64,000 nt of DNA from Macrostomum hystrix (taxonomy: Eukaryota > Platyhelminthes > Macrostomidae). The stretch spans positions 8,179,001 to 8,243,000 of the forward strand of contig CATNEN010000001.1 in NCBI GenBank assembly GCA_950097015.1, in the 5' to 3' direction. Both the position numbers and the translations under genes were made by a program. Within the stretch, counting starts at the first letter, position 1; each line of letters begins with the position of its first letter. The notes beneath the pieces are model-generated. The model worked only from the letters and a program-made list of their open reading frames with translations, searched no databases and was not told where the DNA came from. Shown here one piece after another: positions 34,501 to 43,305 of the stretch.

Positions 34501-37500
34501 TGCTTGTGTCTAACAGGTTGATGCTTGTGTCTAACAGGTTGATGCTTGTGTCTAACAGGTTGATGCTTGTGTCTAACAGGTTGATTCTTGTGTCTAACAG
34601 GTTGACACATACGCAATGCCACACCCTCAGTTCATCGGCTAACTTACCAGTATGGTAACAACTCGAAACACATTCTTATTTATCTCTTCAACCAATGTGG
34701 CCTCGTTTGGTACACGTATCGGCGGCTTCAAAAAGTTGAACTCTCCAACTGAGCTCCAATTTCCAATCTGGAATAAATTTACCATCGTCAGATTGGCGCC
34801 TAGTTGCAAACTAAAAATCTTATTTACTAAGTTGAAATCAAGTGTCTAACAGGTTGGAATCTAGCTAGTGTCTAACAGGTTGGAATCTAGTGTCTAAAAG
34901 GTTGGAATCTAGTGTTTAACAGGTTGGAATCTAGCTAGTGTCTAACTGGTTGGAATCTAGTGTCTAACAGGTTGGAATCTAGTGTTTAACAGGTTGGAAT
35001 CTTGTGTCTAACAGGTTGGAATCTAGTGTCTAACAGGTTGGAATCTAGTGTCTAACAGGTCGGAATCTAGTGTCTAACAGGTTGGAATCTAGTGTCTAGC
35101 AGATTGGAATCTAGTGTCTAACAGGTCGGAATCTAGTGTCTAACAGGTTGGAATCTAGTGTCTAACAGGTAGGTATCAAGTGTCTAACAGGTTAGAAATC
35201 TAGTGTCTAACAGTTTTTAATTGAGCTTGTACAATTTAAACCTACTGTAACAGGACGATTGAGTTAATTGTAACATTATATAGCAGGAAAAGTACATTGT
35301 GTCCGTCAATCACAAGTATTCGGCATGTTAACTCACCCTCTGCCTCTCAGATCCTAAGCCACCATAATAATTCATCTGCCAGAACTGTCTCACGACACTG
35401 CCGTTCGGATAGAGTTGAAAGTTGCCAGTCATACCAGAGAATGTCTGGTTAACCGGGTTTGGCTAAGAAAAGAAAATATGTTTAAAAATCATATAAAAAA
35501 TTGCCCCTAAGGTAGAGGTAAATACTAATAATCTATCAGGTAAATCATAACCTGTTAATATTATTATCACAGGCATAAATCATTCTGGCATGTTTACTGA
35601 AAAAAATTATGATAAAAATAATTTCACGAGGGCTCTAGGCAATGGCACATCATTCGGTGACACTAGACCCGCAGCCAGCGAGGAGGCAATTCTGCCCATT
35701 TCACAGACTCCTGAGCACACACGCACTCTCACACAGCTGTGTACATCTGCCCTCACTCTCTTATCGTCAGGCAGTGTACACTCTCTGTGCCTTGTGCCTT
35801 GCCCTAAATTGCGCGACAAGCTCTCAAGCCTTCTCTCCGCGGCTGCGCCCCGAATGAATGTGGCCTCACCGCGGAATCGAGCTCAGGGACCTTGGTGCGA
35901 GAGGCAAACGCGTTGACCGCTCTGCCACGCACTACAGTGTTAACTGAAAGCTGTGAATCTAAAAATCTGTCCTGTACTTGCCTCCTTGCAGACAATCTTC
36001 TTTAGATAGATGTTCCAAATCGACAGCATGTCGTACAAGTAGATCTCTCTGGCTCTGCTCAAATTGTACTCGATAGCCAAGGAGATTGGGCCGAATTCCA
36101 TCGAGGTGATGTTCTTTGACACCACTTTGAAGCCGGCAAAATTGTTTTTGTCGACCAGGCGCTAAAGAAATTTCAAAGAAATGAAAGAAAAAAAGAAAAA
36201 AAAACGTCTAAGATTATTTGCTTAATTATTAAAGTTGTGTTTGACAAAAATACTATTGGTGCACGGTTCTATTGTATAACTGTTGTCTACTGTCTAACAG
36301 GTTTGTACTTATGTCTAATAAGTTTGTACTTATGTCTAACAGGTTTGTGCTTACGTCTAATAGGTTTGTACTAATGTCTAACAGATTGGTACTAATGCCT
36401 AACAGGTTTGTACCAATGTCTAACAGGTTTATAATTATGTCTAATAGGTTTGTACTAATGACAAACAGGTTTGTACTATTGTCTAATAGGTTGATTCTTA
36501 TGTCTAACAGGTTGATGATAATGTTTAACAGGTTCTTACTGAAATCTAACAGGGTGTTGCTAGCAATGAAAAGCACGTCTGCAAAATTGCAAAAGCCTGC
36601 AAACCTAGCTACTTCTCTTCAAAAACATTGTCTCTAGCTCGAGACTTTATTCGCGATACAAAGTTTAGTGCATGCCACTTATTTACAGTTCCGTATTGTG
36701 CATATAAGCATATTGTAGTGCCGCTTTGATTTATTTGCGGTTAATTTTTTAGTTTAGCGACTATTACTAATAGTAGTGATGTTTACAAATATCTTTCACA
36801 AAGAGAGCAAATGTTTAAGTATTTTGCGGCGCATTTTTTTAGCATATTAGCAAAACCATTTGTACCGAAATTTTCCCCTCGAGTGCAACCTAGCAATGAA
36901 AGTTAAGGAGAAATCTATTCAGTTGCGAGATCACGAATGCGGGTCACTGTGCATCAAGGATTGCAGTTCTCAACCAACAAGGGTCACTGTGCATCAAGGA
37001 TTGCAGTTCACAACCAACAAGGGTCACTCTGCATCAAGGATTGCAGTTCCCAACCAGCAATGGTCACTCTGCATCAAGGATTGCAGTTCCCAACCAGCAA
37101 TGGTCACTCTGCAGCAAGGATTGCAGTTCCCAACCAGCAATGGTCACTCTGCATCAAGGATTGCAGTTCCCAACCAGCAATGGTCACTCTGCATCAAGGA
37201 TTGCAGTTCCCAACCAGCAATGGTCACTCTGCATCAAGGATTGCAGTTCCCAACCAGCAATGGTCACTCTGCATCAAGGATTGCAGTTCCCAACCAGCAA
37301 TGGTCACTCTGCATCAAGGATTGCAGTTCCCAACCAGCAATGGTCACTCTGCATCAAGGATTGCAGTTCCCAACCAACACGGGTCACTCTTGCCAAGAAT
37401 AATCGTCACGATAGCGTCATTAACCCGATGCATAAATGATTCCAGTCTTGCACGATAAATTTCAATGCTTTATGTCAATTTCCACCGTACTCGTATATTG

Positions 37501-40351
37501 CAGTACATTGCAGTATATCGTGCTCAGAAGAGAACAAGAACGTAAGTAGCTGTCCTTAAATAAAGTTGAATCCATTATTCTCACCACATTGAACAGGAAC
37601 CAGCGATAAGGCGGCAGCAGTAGCAGGCTGTCATAGGCTGCCGCGATGAAATAATCGGCATCTTCAGCAGGTGAGGCCAGTAGAAAGTTTCTGGATCCTG
37701 AAGCTTTTATCTGGCTGATGATGCTGTACTCATTGCCACGCTGCAGCTGATAAAATTGCACACTACCTGGATATTCGTCAACAATCAGTTGCATCTGGTC
37801 CATAGTGTAACCGCTGCCAAGGACGATGCTGAGTTTGATTGACACATCTACGGAGGCCGACAGGTCCAGGGCTTCCATCAGGGCCTGCGAATATGACACG
37901 GCTGTAGCTTTTTAACAAAAACACGATCGATCTATAATAGTATTAAGCAATATTAATCCAAAATTGTCAAAAATTATAGATGGCATTAGACACCTCGACG
38001 AGAATCGTTGAATATCTCGACGATGCCGATGTTCTGTGATTCTGGAAGTTGTCTCATCGGATAGAGCGGAAAATTTTAGCCCGTGTTCTGGATTTTAATG
38101 GCGATTTTGTACACCTCCCCTGACTTTCTTATCGTCAGGCAGTGTACAGTGTACACTTTCATTGTGCCTTGGTGGTTGGCCCTCAATGGCGTAAATTGCA
38201 CGAAAAGCTTCCAAGCCTTGTTGCGCCCAAAATGAAAATGTGGCCTCGCCGCGGAATCGACTTTAGGGACCTTGGCGCGAGAGGTCCCTGGCCCCGGTCG
38301 GTGGCAGAGCGGCTAACGCGTTTGCCTCTCGCACCACGGTACAAAATTTATTGATCGATAAGTGCTACTTAAAATAGCCTTAGCGATCGATAATTTCTGC
38401 TTAAAATAGTCCAAGCGATCGATAATTCTACTTAGAGTAGCCTTAGCGATCGATAATTCTACTTAGAGTAGCCTTAGCGATCGATAATTCTACTTAGAGT
38501 AGCCTTAGCGATCGATAATTTCTACTTAAAATATTCTTAGCGATCGATAATTGCTACTTAAAATTTTCTTAGCGATCGATAATTGCTACTTAAAATATAC
38601 TAGGCGATCGATAATTGGTACAAAAAATAGATTTGACGATAGATAACCGTTCCCTATAATTGTTACTAAAAGTGTGCATTTACTGCTCTAAGCATCTGAT
38701 TGATAAAATTGTACCGCTCAATTTAAAAATGCGCTCACCCTAAACACACCGTCCTCGGCCAATTGAATAGTCAATGGGGCCATGACGTGAAGCTGCATGC
38801 TTGAGAAGCCAGGAACTCCCGAAGGGATTCCCGCTTGTGCGAACATGTCCAACTCGTTCTGGTCGAATGCTCCAGCGAACAGGCAGCCAGATGACCGCAG
38901 CTGGTTCATCTCTGCATGGCGATAGAGGGAATAGGAGGGATTGCTAGTCTCGCCTCCAATGGATGAAGGAATAGAATGGATTGCTAATCTAGCCTCCAAT
39001 GGATGAAGGAATAGAATGGATTGCTAGTCTCGCCTCCAATGGGTGAAGGAATAGAATGGATTGCTAGTCTCGCCTCCAATGGGTGAAGGAATAGAATGGA
39101 TTGCTAGTCTAGCCTCCAATAGATGAAGGAATAGAATGGATTGCTAGTCTCGCCTCTAATGGGTGAAGGAATAGAATGGATTGCTAGTCTAGCCTCCATA
39201 AACTTACGTTCATTAGCCAGTTTAATATTTAACAGTCCACTTTGCGGCGTGTCTATGAAGTTGAACACTGTGTTGTTAATGTCTGGCGACGACAGGCAGG
39301 AATTTCGCAAGGCCGGAAGGAAAATTTGGTTGAAAAGTCTCTGTGTGGTGTTGGCAACACCTGGCTCGTCCCAGATCACCGCTGCGGGATGAAGGTGTTT
39401 GAGAACGGTGGTAATGTGTGGATTAGGGAGTGGATGAATCAGAGACAGTTGGTGAATGATAGACAGTGGGTGAGTGATAGACAGTGGGTGAATGATAGAC
39501 AGTGGGTGAATGAGTGATAAGTGGGTGAATCAGTGACAGTGGGTGAGTAACAATGGGTGAATGAGTAACACTGGGTGAATAAGTAACAGTGGGTGAGTGA
39601 GAGACAGTGGGTGAATGATAGACAGTGGGTGAATGAGTGATAAGTGGGTGAATCAGTGACAGTGGGTGAGTAACAATGGGTGAATGAGTAACACTGGGTG
39701 AATAAGTAACAGTGGGTGAGTGAGAGACAGTGGGTGAGTGAGTGATAGTGGGTGAGTCAGTGACAGTGAGTGAATGAATGAGTGACAGTGGGTGAATGAG
39801 TAACAGTGGGTGAATGAGTAACAGTGGGTGAATGAGTAACAGTGGGTGAATGAGTAACAGTGTGTGAATAAGTAACAGTGGGTGAATGAGTAACAGTGTG
39901 TGAGTGAGAGACAGTGGGTGAGTGAGTGACAGTGGGTGAGTCAGTGACAGTGAGTGAATGAATGAGTGACAGTGGGTGAATGAGTAACAGTGGGTGAGTG
40001 AGAGACAGTGGGTGAGTGGGTGTCAGTGGGTGAGTCAGTGACAGTGAGTGAATGAATGAGTGACAGTGGGTGAATGAGTAACAGTGGGTGAGTGAGAGAC
40101 AGTGGGTGAGTGAGTGATAGTGGGTGAGTCAGTGACAGTGAGTGAATGAATGAGTGACAGTGGGAGTATCTGAATGACGGTCAGTGATTATCAAATACTA
40201 TATTACTAACAAGGTGTTTGTGAAGTCTATGCGCTATGAAGAAAAGTTCCGTTTAAAAAAGCTCACCAAAGTTGATGGTGGTAGCGCAGAGAGTGCCACC
40301 AATCAGGCAAGCCGCTACTAATAAAGTCAACAACGTCATTTGACGGAACAT
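31580..40351 (-). CDS. Ionotropic glutamate receptor subunit, divergent (iGluR-B)
   Basis: Ligand-gated cation channel subunit, paralogue of iGluR-A. Exons in transcript order: 40267-40351, 39208-39381, 38739-38911, 37585-37884, 35982-36161, 35337-35462, 34648-34767, 34104-34220, 33272-33667, 32548-33071, 31580-31904; 2,520 bases, 839 residues. Signal peptide MFRQMTLLTLLVAACLIGG, amino-terminal domain to about 380, S1 with Arg473 in SDTETR, M1 about 513-531, pore loop FFSFASLIQ (Gln557), M3 with AYVTNYAAS, S2 with Asp674 in YDSAMNQ, M4 about 760-780, then a basic tail longer than in A. The 126-, 120-, 117- and 396-base exons match A exactly in length and phase. An extra intron splits the exon that is single (460 bases) in A. 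The donor after exon 5 is GC (GCAAGT), the only choice that keeps phase. The acceptor of exon 4 was chosen by phase. Introns are full of minisatellites. Confidence 0.92.
33830..34055 (+). repeat. 20-bp tandem repeat (iGluR-B intron 8)
   Basis: About ten units, best copies TCTAACATGTCAGGTTGATA, with degenerate copies on the left. The TCTAACA-GGT core is shared with arrays in neighbouring introns. The last copy is about 50 bases upstream of the exon 8 donor. Confidence 0.93.
34360..34605 (+). repeat. 21-bp tandem repeat (iGluR-B intron 7)
   Basis: About eleven units, best copies TCTAACAGGTTGATGCTTGT plus G. Frames on both strands stay open by repeat arithmetic; not coding. Confidence 0.93.
34845..35215 (+). 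repeat. 22-bp tandem repeat (iGluR-B intron 6)
   Basis: About sixteen units, best copies TCTAACAGGTTGGAATCTAG plus TG, with some longer GCTAGTG copies near the left end. Confidence 0.93.
35615..35935 (-). mobile_element. SINE family A, near full length (iGluR-B intron 5)
   Basis: On the minus strand: head GTGGCAGAGCGGTCAACGCG, then TTTGCCTCTCGCACC, B box GAGCTCGATTCC, the body through GGTCTAGTGTCACCG, and an AT-rich tail at the left. About 320 bases. It lies 46 bases from the exon 5 donor. Confidence 0.8.
36292..36552 (+). repeat. 21-bp tandem repeat (iGluR-B intron 4, left array)
   Basis: About twelve imperfect units near TCTAACAGGTTTGTACTTAT plus G. Same TCTAACAGGT core as the arrays in introns 6 to 8. 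Confidence 0.92.
36944..37388 (+). repeat. 40-bp tandem repeat (iGluR-B intron 4, right array)
   Basis: Eleven highly uniform 40-base units containing GGTCACTCTGCATCAAGG and ATTGCAGTTCCCAACCAGCA. Three frames stay open through it; not coding. Confidence 0.95.
38105..38342. mobile_element. SINE family A body (minus) with a second tRNA-like head (plus)
   Basis: From 38,105 to 38,285 the family-A body and part of the head read on the minus strand, ending at GACCTTGGCGCGAGAG. Directly after, at 38,297-38,342, a tRNA-like head reads on the plus strand (GGTGGCAGAGCGGCTAACGC, TTTGCCTCTCGCACCACGG). Two heads therefore face each other. iGluR-B intron 3. Confidence 0.7.
38352..38640 (+). repeat. 33-36-bp tandem repeat with GCGATCGATAAT core (iGluR-B intron 3)
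   Basis: About eight units joining GCGATCGATAATT and CTACTTAGAGTAGCCTTA. Each holds the palindrome ATCGAT and a TACT-AGTA dyad. The left copies diverge slightly; the right end decays into unique sequence. Confidence 0.92.
38925..39200 (+). repeat. 40-bp tandem repeat filling iGluR-B intron 2
   Basis: About seven units containing GAAGGAATAGAATGGATTGC and TAGTCTCGCCTCCAATGGAT. The intron is 296 bases (38,912-39,207). The array runs from a few bases inside the donor to about 14 bases from the acceptor, so the pyrimidine tract before the acceptor is itself repeat-derived. Confidence 0.93.
39425..40160 (+). repeat. Complex GTGGGTGAATGAGTAACA minisatellite (iGluR-B intron 1)
   Basis: Units of about 18-20 bases alternate (GAGTGACAGTGGGTGA, GAGTAACAGTGGGTGA, GAGAGACAGTGGGTGA). 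Longer segments recur: about 39,440-39,600 is partly repeated at 39,605-39,725, and a block ending GTGAGTGAATGAATGAGTGA appears four times. It occupies most of the intron between the signal-peptide exon and exon 2. Confidence 0.92.
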
Positions 40352-41162
40352 AATTTTAATTATGAATTATAAAGAACTGGAAGTTTTGTCACCGTGAAAG
40401 ATCGAGAATGTCTCGGCGAATTTCTCTTTGAGCAGTCTTTGCAGTTGAGCTTGCGTATATCTAGTCAGCATCTATTCAGTATCAGTCTCAATTCTTTTTC
40501 ATTTGGCTATTCAAACAGCGTACACTAATATAGAAAATATTCCTTCCGAGAGAGACGACTAAGCTCAGAAAAAGGGAGTGAGCATGGAAAAACTGACTCA
40601 CTAAGACTCATCGGACAATAGCCTGATACCTACTGAATACCTGTCTGCCCGTCCTGATGTTAGGTTTATGCATTTTAGACGCCACATGTCTCTCTATCCA
40701 TCTCTTCCATCTATCTGTTTCAGTCGACGCAACTAGTCCAGTCAGGCAAACGCAAGGACCACTAGAAGAAGGACAGGGCACATCGTTTCTTTTAAAAATG
40801 TTTAAAGGCAGATTTCCACCGAAAAGGCACTATTGAGATAGGAACTTTTCACCTTTATCTAATTAAAATGTTTATAACTCTTTATTGGAAGCAAATCCAA
40901 AACTTGCAAAACATGCTGCTTCAACGAATCCTAAAAAGCTTCATTTATTAATATTCATTAATAATCCATCTTTATTATCTTTTCGCTTATTTATCAGGAA
41001 AGTACAATAGCAACCAAGCAGACATAAAATGAGACTATACTCGTAGTTTGACCTACTGATTTTTTAACGTAATAAAATTATACTTGATAAGAAGTGACTG
41101 TAATATTGAGTTAGTCACGAGATACCATATTGCCTGGCTATTGTGCTTCATGATAAATAAAT
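40352..41162. other. Probable iGluR-B upstream region
   Basis: Unique AT-rich sequence upstream of the iGluR-B start codon. No array and no other gene were seen. A promoter is expected here but no clear motif stands out. Confidence 0.4.
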
Positions 41163-41480
41163 TATAGCCTAGAGAGGTTGTAGCCAAGTGGTTAGGGCGT
41201 CGGACTCACGACTTGAAGGTCGGGGGTTCAATTCCCGAGTCCACTGGAACAATTTGTGTCCTTTAGCAAGACACTTAACTCTGCATCGCTTCAGTTCACC
41301 CAGCTGTTAAATGGGTACCAGCATCAGCTGGGATAATTGAAGGTGGGTGTGGCGTCCCCCCAATCCATGGACTGAACAGCTGTACGCAGCCTTCAGATGC
41401 GCCGCGCATTAGCTGCGGCTGTGCTGTCGGCTGCACATCTGACCCAATTGGGGCAGGTGTATTCAATTATCAATTATTTA
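41163..41480 (+). mobile_element. tRNA-derived SINE (family B), near full length
   Basis: tRNA-like head with A box TAGCCAAGTGG and B box GGGTTCAATTCCC. It is followed by a central part with TGTCCTTTAGCAAGACACTT, CACCCAGCTGTTAAATGGGT and GGACTGAACAGCTG, then an AT-rich tail. From memory, the CAGCTGTTAAATGGGTACC stretch resembles the conserved central domain of Nin-type SINEs; this needs checking. About 318 bases. Confidence 0.85.
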
Positions 41481-42045
41481 TTTACAAATAAATGAATTAA
41501 ATAAAATGAAATGAAATCATGAAATAAATCTTTTTTCCAAGAAACGAGTGTCCCGTCCTTCTCCTTCTAGTGGTCCTTGGGCAAATCCTGCTAAGAGGCT
41601 GCTACGAGCACAGTCATCTTTAAAATTTGGATGCACAATCTATGCGCCGATTCTAGTCATGGAAAGAAAGCAAAATTACCACAAGTTGTTACTAAATTAA
41701 CCAAATATTAACACAAGAATTCAGAAAGTTTAGTTTGCTAAAAAGCCATGTCTTCAGGTATTTATTCTGTCTACCGCTGATTACTTTAGTGCATGCACAT
41801 TTAGGGATGTGGAAATGCTATCATTCTGTTTGCTGAGTAATGATTTTGTAGGCGCAACGAATGCAATCATAAGCCGACTTTACAAGCTTGAACGATAGAC
41901 AAAATTTTCAGTCTAATTTCGAAATTCCATCACCAAGATACTGTGAGTTGCAATTCACTTTAATACGAGCTCGCAAAATTGGCTCAGAAAAGTGAGACTC
42001 CTTGAGAAAATGATATTCGCACTGGTAGAGTTACTCATTATTTAG
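41481..42045. other. Intergenic, nothing recognised
   Basis: Unique AT-rich sequence after the SINE tail. No supported gene, RNA or repeat. Confidence 0.5.
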
Positions 42046-42049
42046 GTTC

Positions 42050-42430
42050 GAGGTTGAGTGACAGAACGGTCTAACGCGATTGCCTCTCGCGCCAATAATA
42101 ATAATAAAATAATTGCAGGAGGGCTGCGGGCAATGGCACATCATTTGGTGACACTAGACCCGCAGCCAGCGAGGAGGCAATTCTGCCCATTTCACAGACT
42201 CCTGAGCACACACGAACATAGATACTGTACGCAGGCATACGCTCACACAGGTGTGTACATCGGCCCTGACTTTCTCATCGTAAGGCACTTCAAAGGCGTA
42301 AATTGCACGACAAGCCCCCAAGCCTTCTTTCCGCGGCTGCGCCCCAAATGAATGTTGCCTCGCCGTGGAATCGAACTTAAGGACCGTGGTGCGAGAGGCA
42401 AACGCGTTAACCGCTCTGCCACCGACCGCT
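42050..42430 (-). mobile_element. SINE family A, full length, with an extra inverted tRNA-like head
   Basis: The main element reads on the minus strand from the head at 42,390-42,425 (GTGGCAGAGCGGTTAACGCG) to an AAT-rich tail at about 42,095. Just beyond the tail, 42,050-42,093 reads as another head on the plus strand (TGACAGAACGGTCTAACGCG, then TTGCCTCTCGCGCC). Confidence 0.75.
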
Positions 42431-43020
42431 CTGCCTGACGCATGTTTCGCTAGCCGAAACCCAGCAGCATAACTTTTTACAATCACTTGTACCACATGCA
42501 AAATCGGTCTTTCCTAATAGATTTTGACTAGATTTAATTGTACCACACGTTAAATTATCTTCATATTGCTAATCATTTCACTTTTAAAGCCTTCAAATTT
42601 CCGGATTTAAAAAAATCGGTGCGGCTGGCATTGGGCTGATCAATTGCACCATCGCTTCTGACTAGATTATTGTACCGTTTTTAATTTATAAAATTTCAGC
42701 AAAATCCGCATCTTTTGAGCTCAAAAGTTGATCTGAGCGAGCTTTAATAAGCAAAAAATCATCATCTGAAGTTTTAATGAAGTGATTCCCGGTAGCAAAT
42801 GGTCTTCTATCTCCAAAAATAGAATACATATACGGCCTGTACCACATTTGTACCACCTCAAGCACACACAAAAATCGTTACAACTAGAGTAATTATAGAA
42901 TGTACGAGTATCGAAGAAACAAAAAAATGAATACACAAAACACTTTTTTCGACAAAACGCAAGTGTTGCGTCCTGAATGTGACGCTACTTTATTCGCCCT
43001 TGAACTGTCCTACTGATAAC
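42431..43020. other. Intergenic, nothing recognised
   Basis: Unique AT-rich sequence. Short open frames only, with no conserved motif. Confidence 0.5.
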
Positions 43021-43175
43021 AGAGGTTGTAGCCTAGTGCTTAGAGTGTCGGACTCACGACTTGAAGGTCGGGGTTCAATTCCCGACTATACTGGAACAAT
43101 CTGTGTCCTTTAGAAAGACACTCTGCATTGCTTCAGTTCACAGCTGTTATATGGGTACCAGCATTAGTCGAATAC
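43021..43175 (+). mobile_element. SINE family B, 3'-truncated
   Basis: Head TAGCCTAGTGCTTAGAGTG with B box GGGTTCAATTCCC, then TGTCCTTTAGAAAGACACT and CACAGCTGTTATATGGGTAC. It stops abruptly at about GCATTAGTCG, missing the distal half seen at 41.2 kb. Confidence 0.8.
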
Positions 43176-43305
43176 AGTATAATACAGTCGAACTCAATTT
43201 ACGAGCTACATAGAGTTACCAAAATTGTTTCAGGCTACAAGTATAATATTCGCTGATATAACAATGCAACTGTAAGAATTAGTCCTAAAATTTCATGCAC
43301 ATGCA

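Noticed and set aside
36860-37458. Three plus-strand frames with repeated HQGLQF and ASRIAV-like strings
   Set aside because: All come from a 40-base minisatellite in iGluR-B intron 4; the gene is on the other strand.
41163-41240. A genuine tRNA gene
   Set aside because: A and B boxes are present, but the stems are poor and the same sequence continues into a dispersed SINE body with a tail, as in the copies at 43.0 and 45.3 kb.
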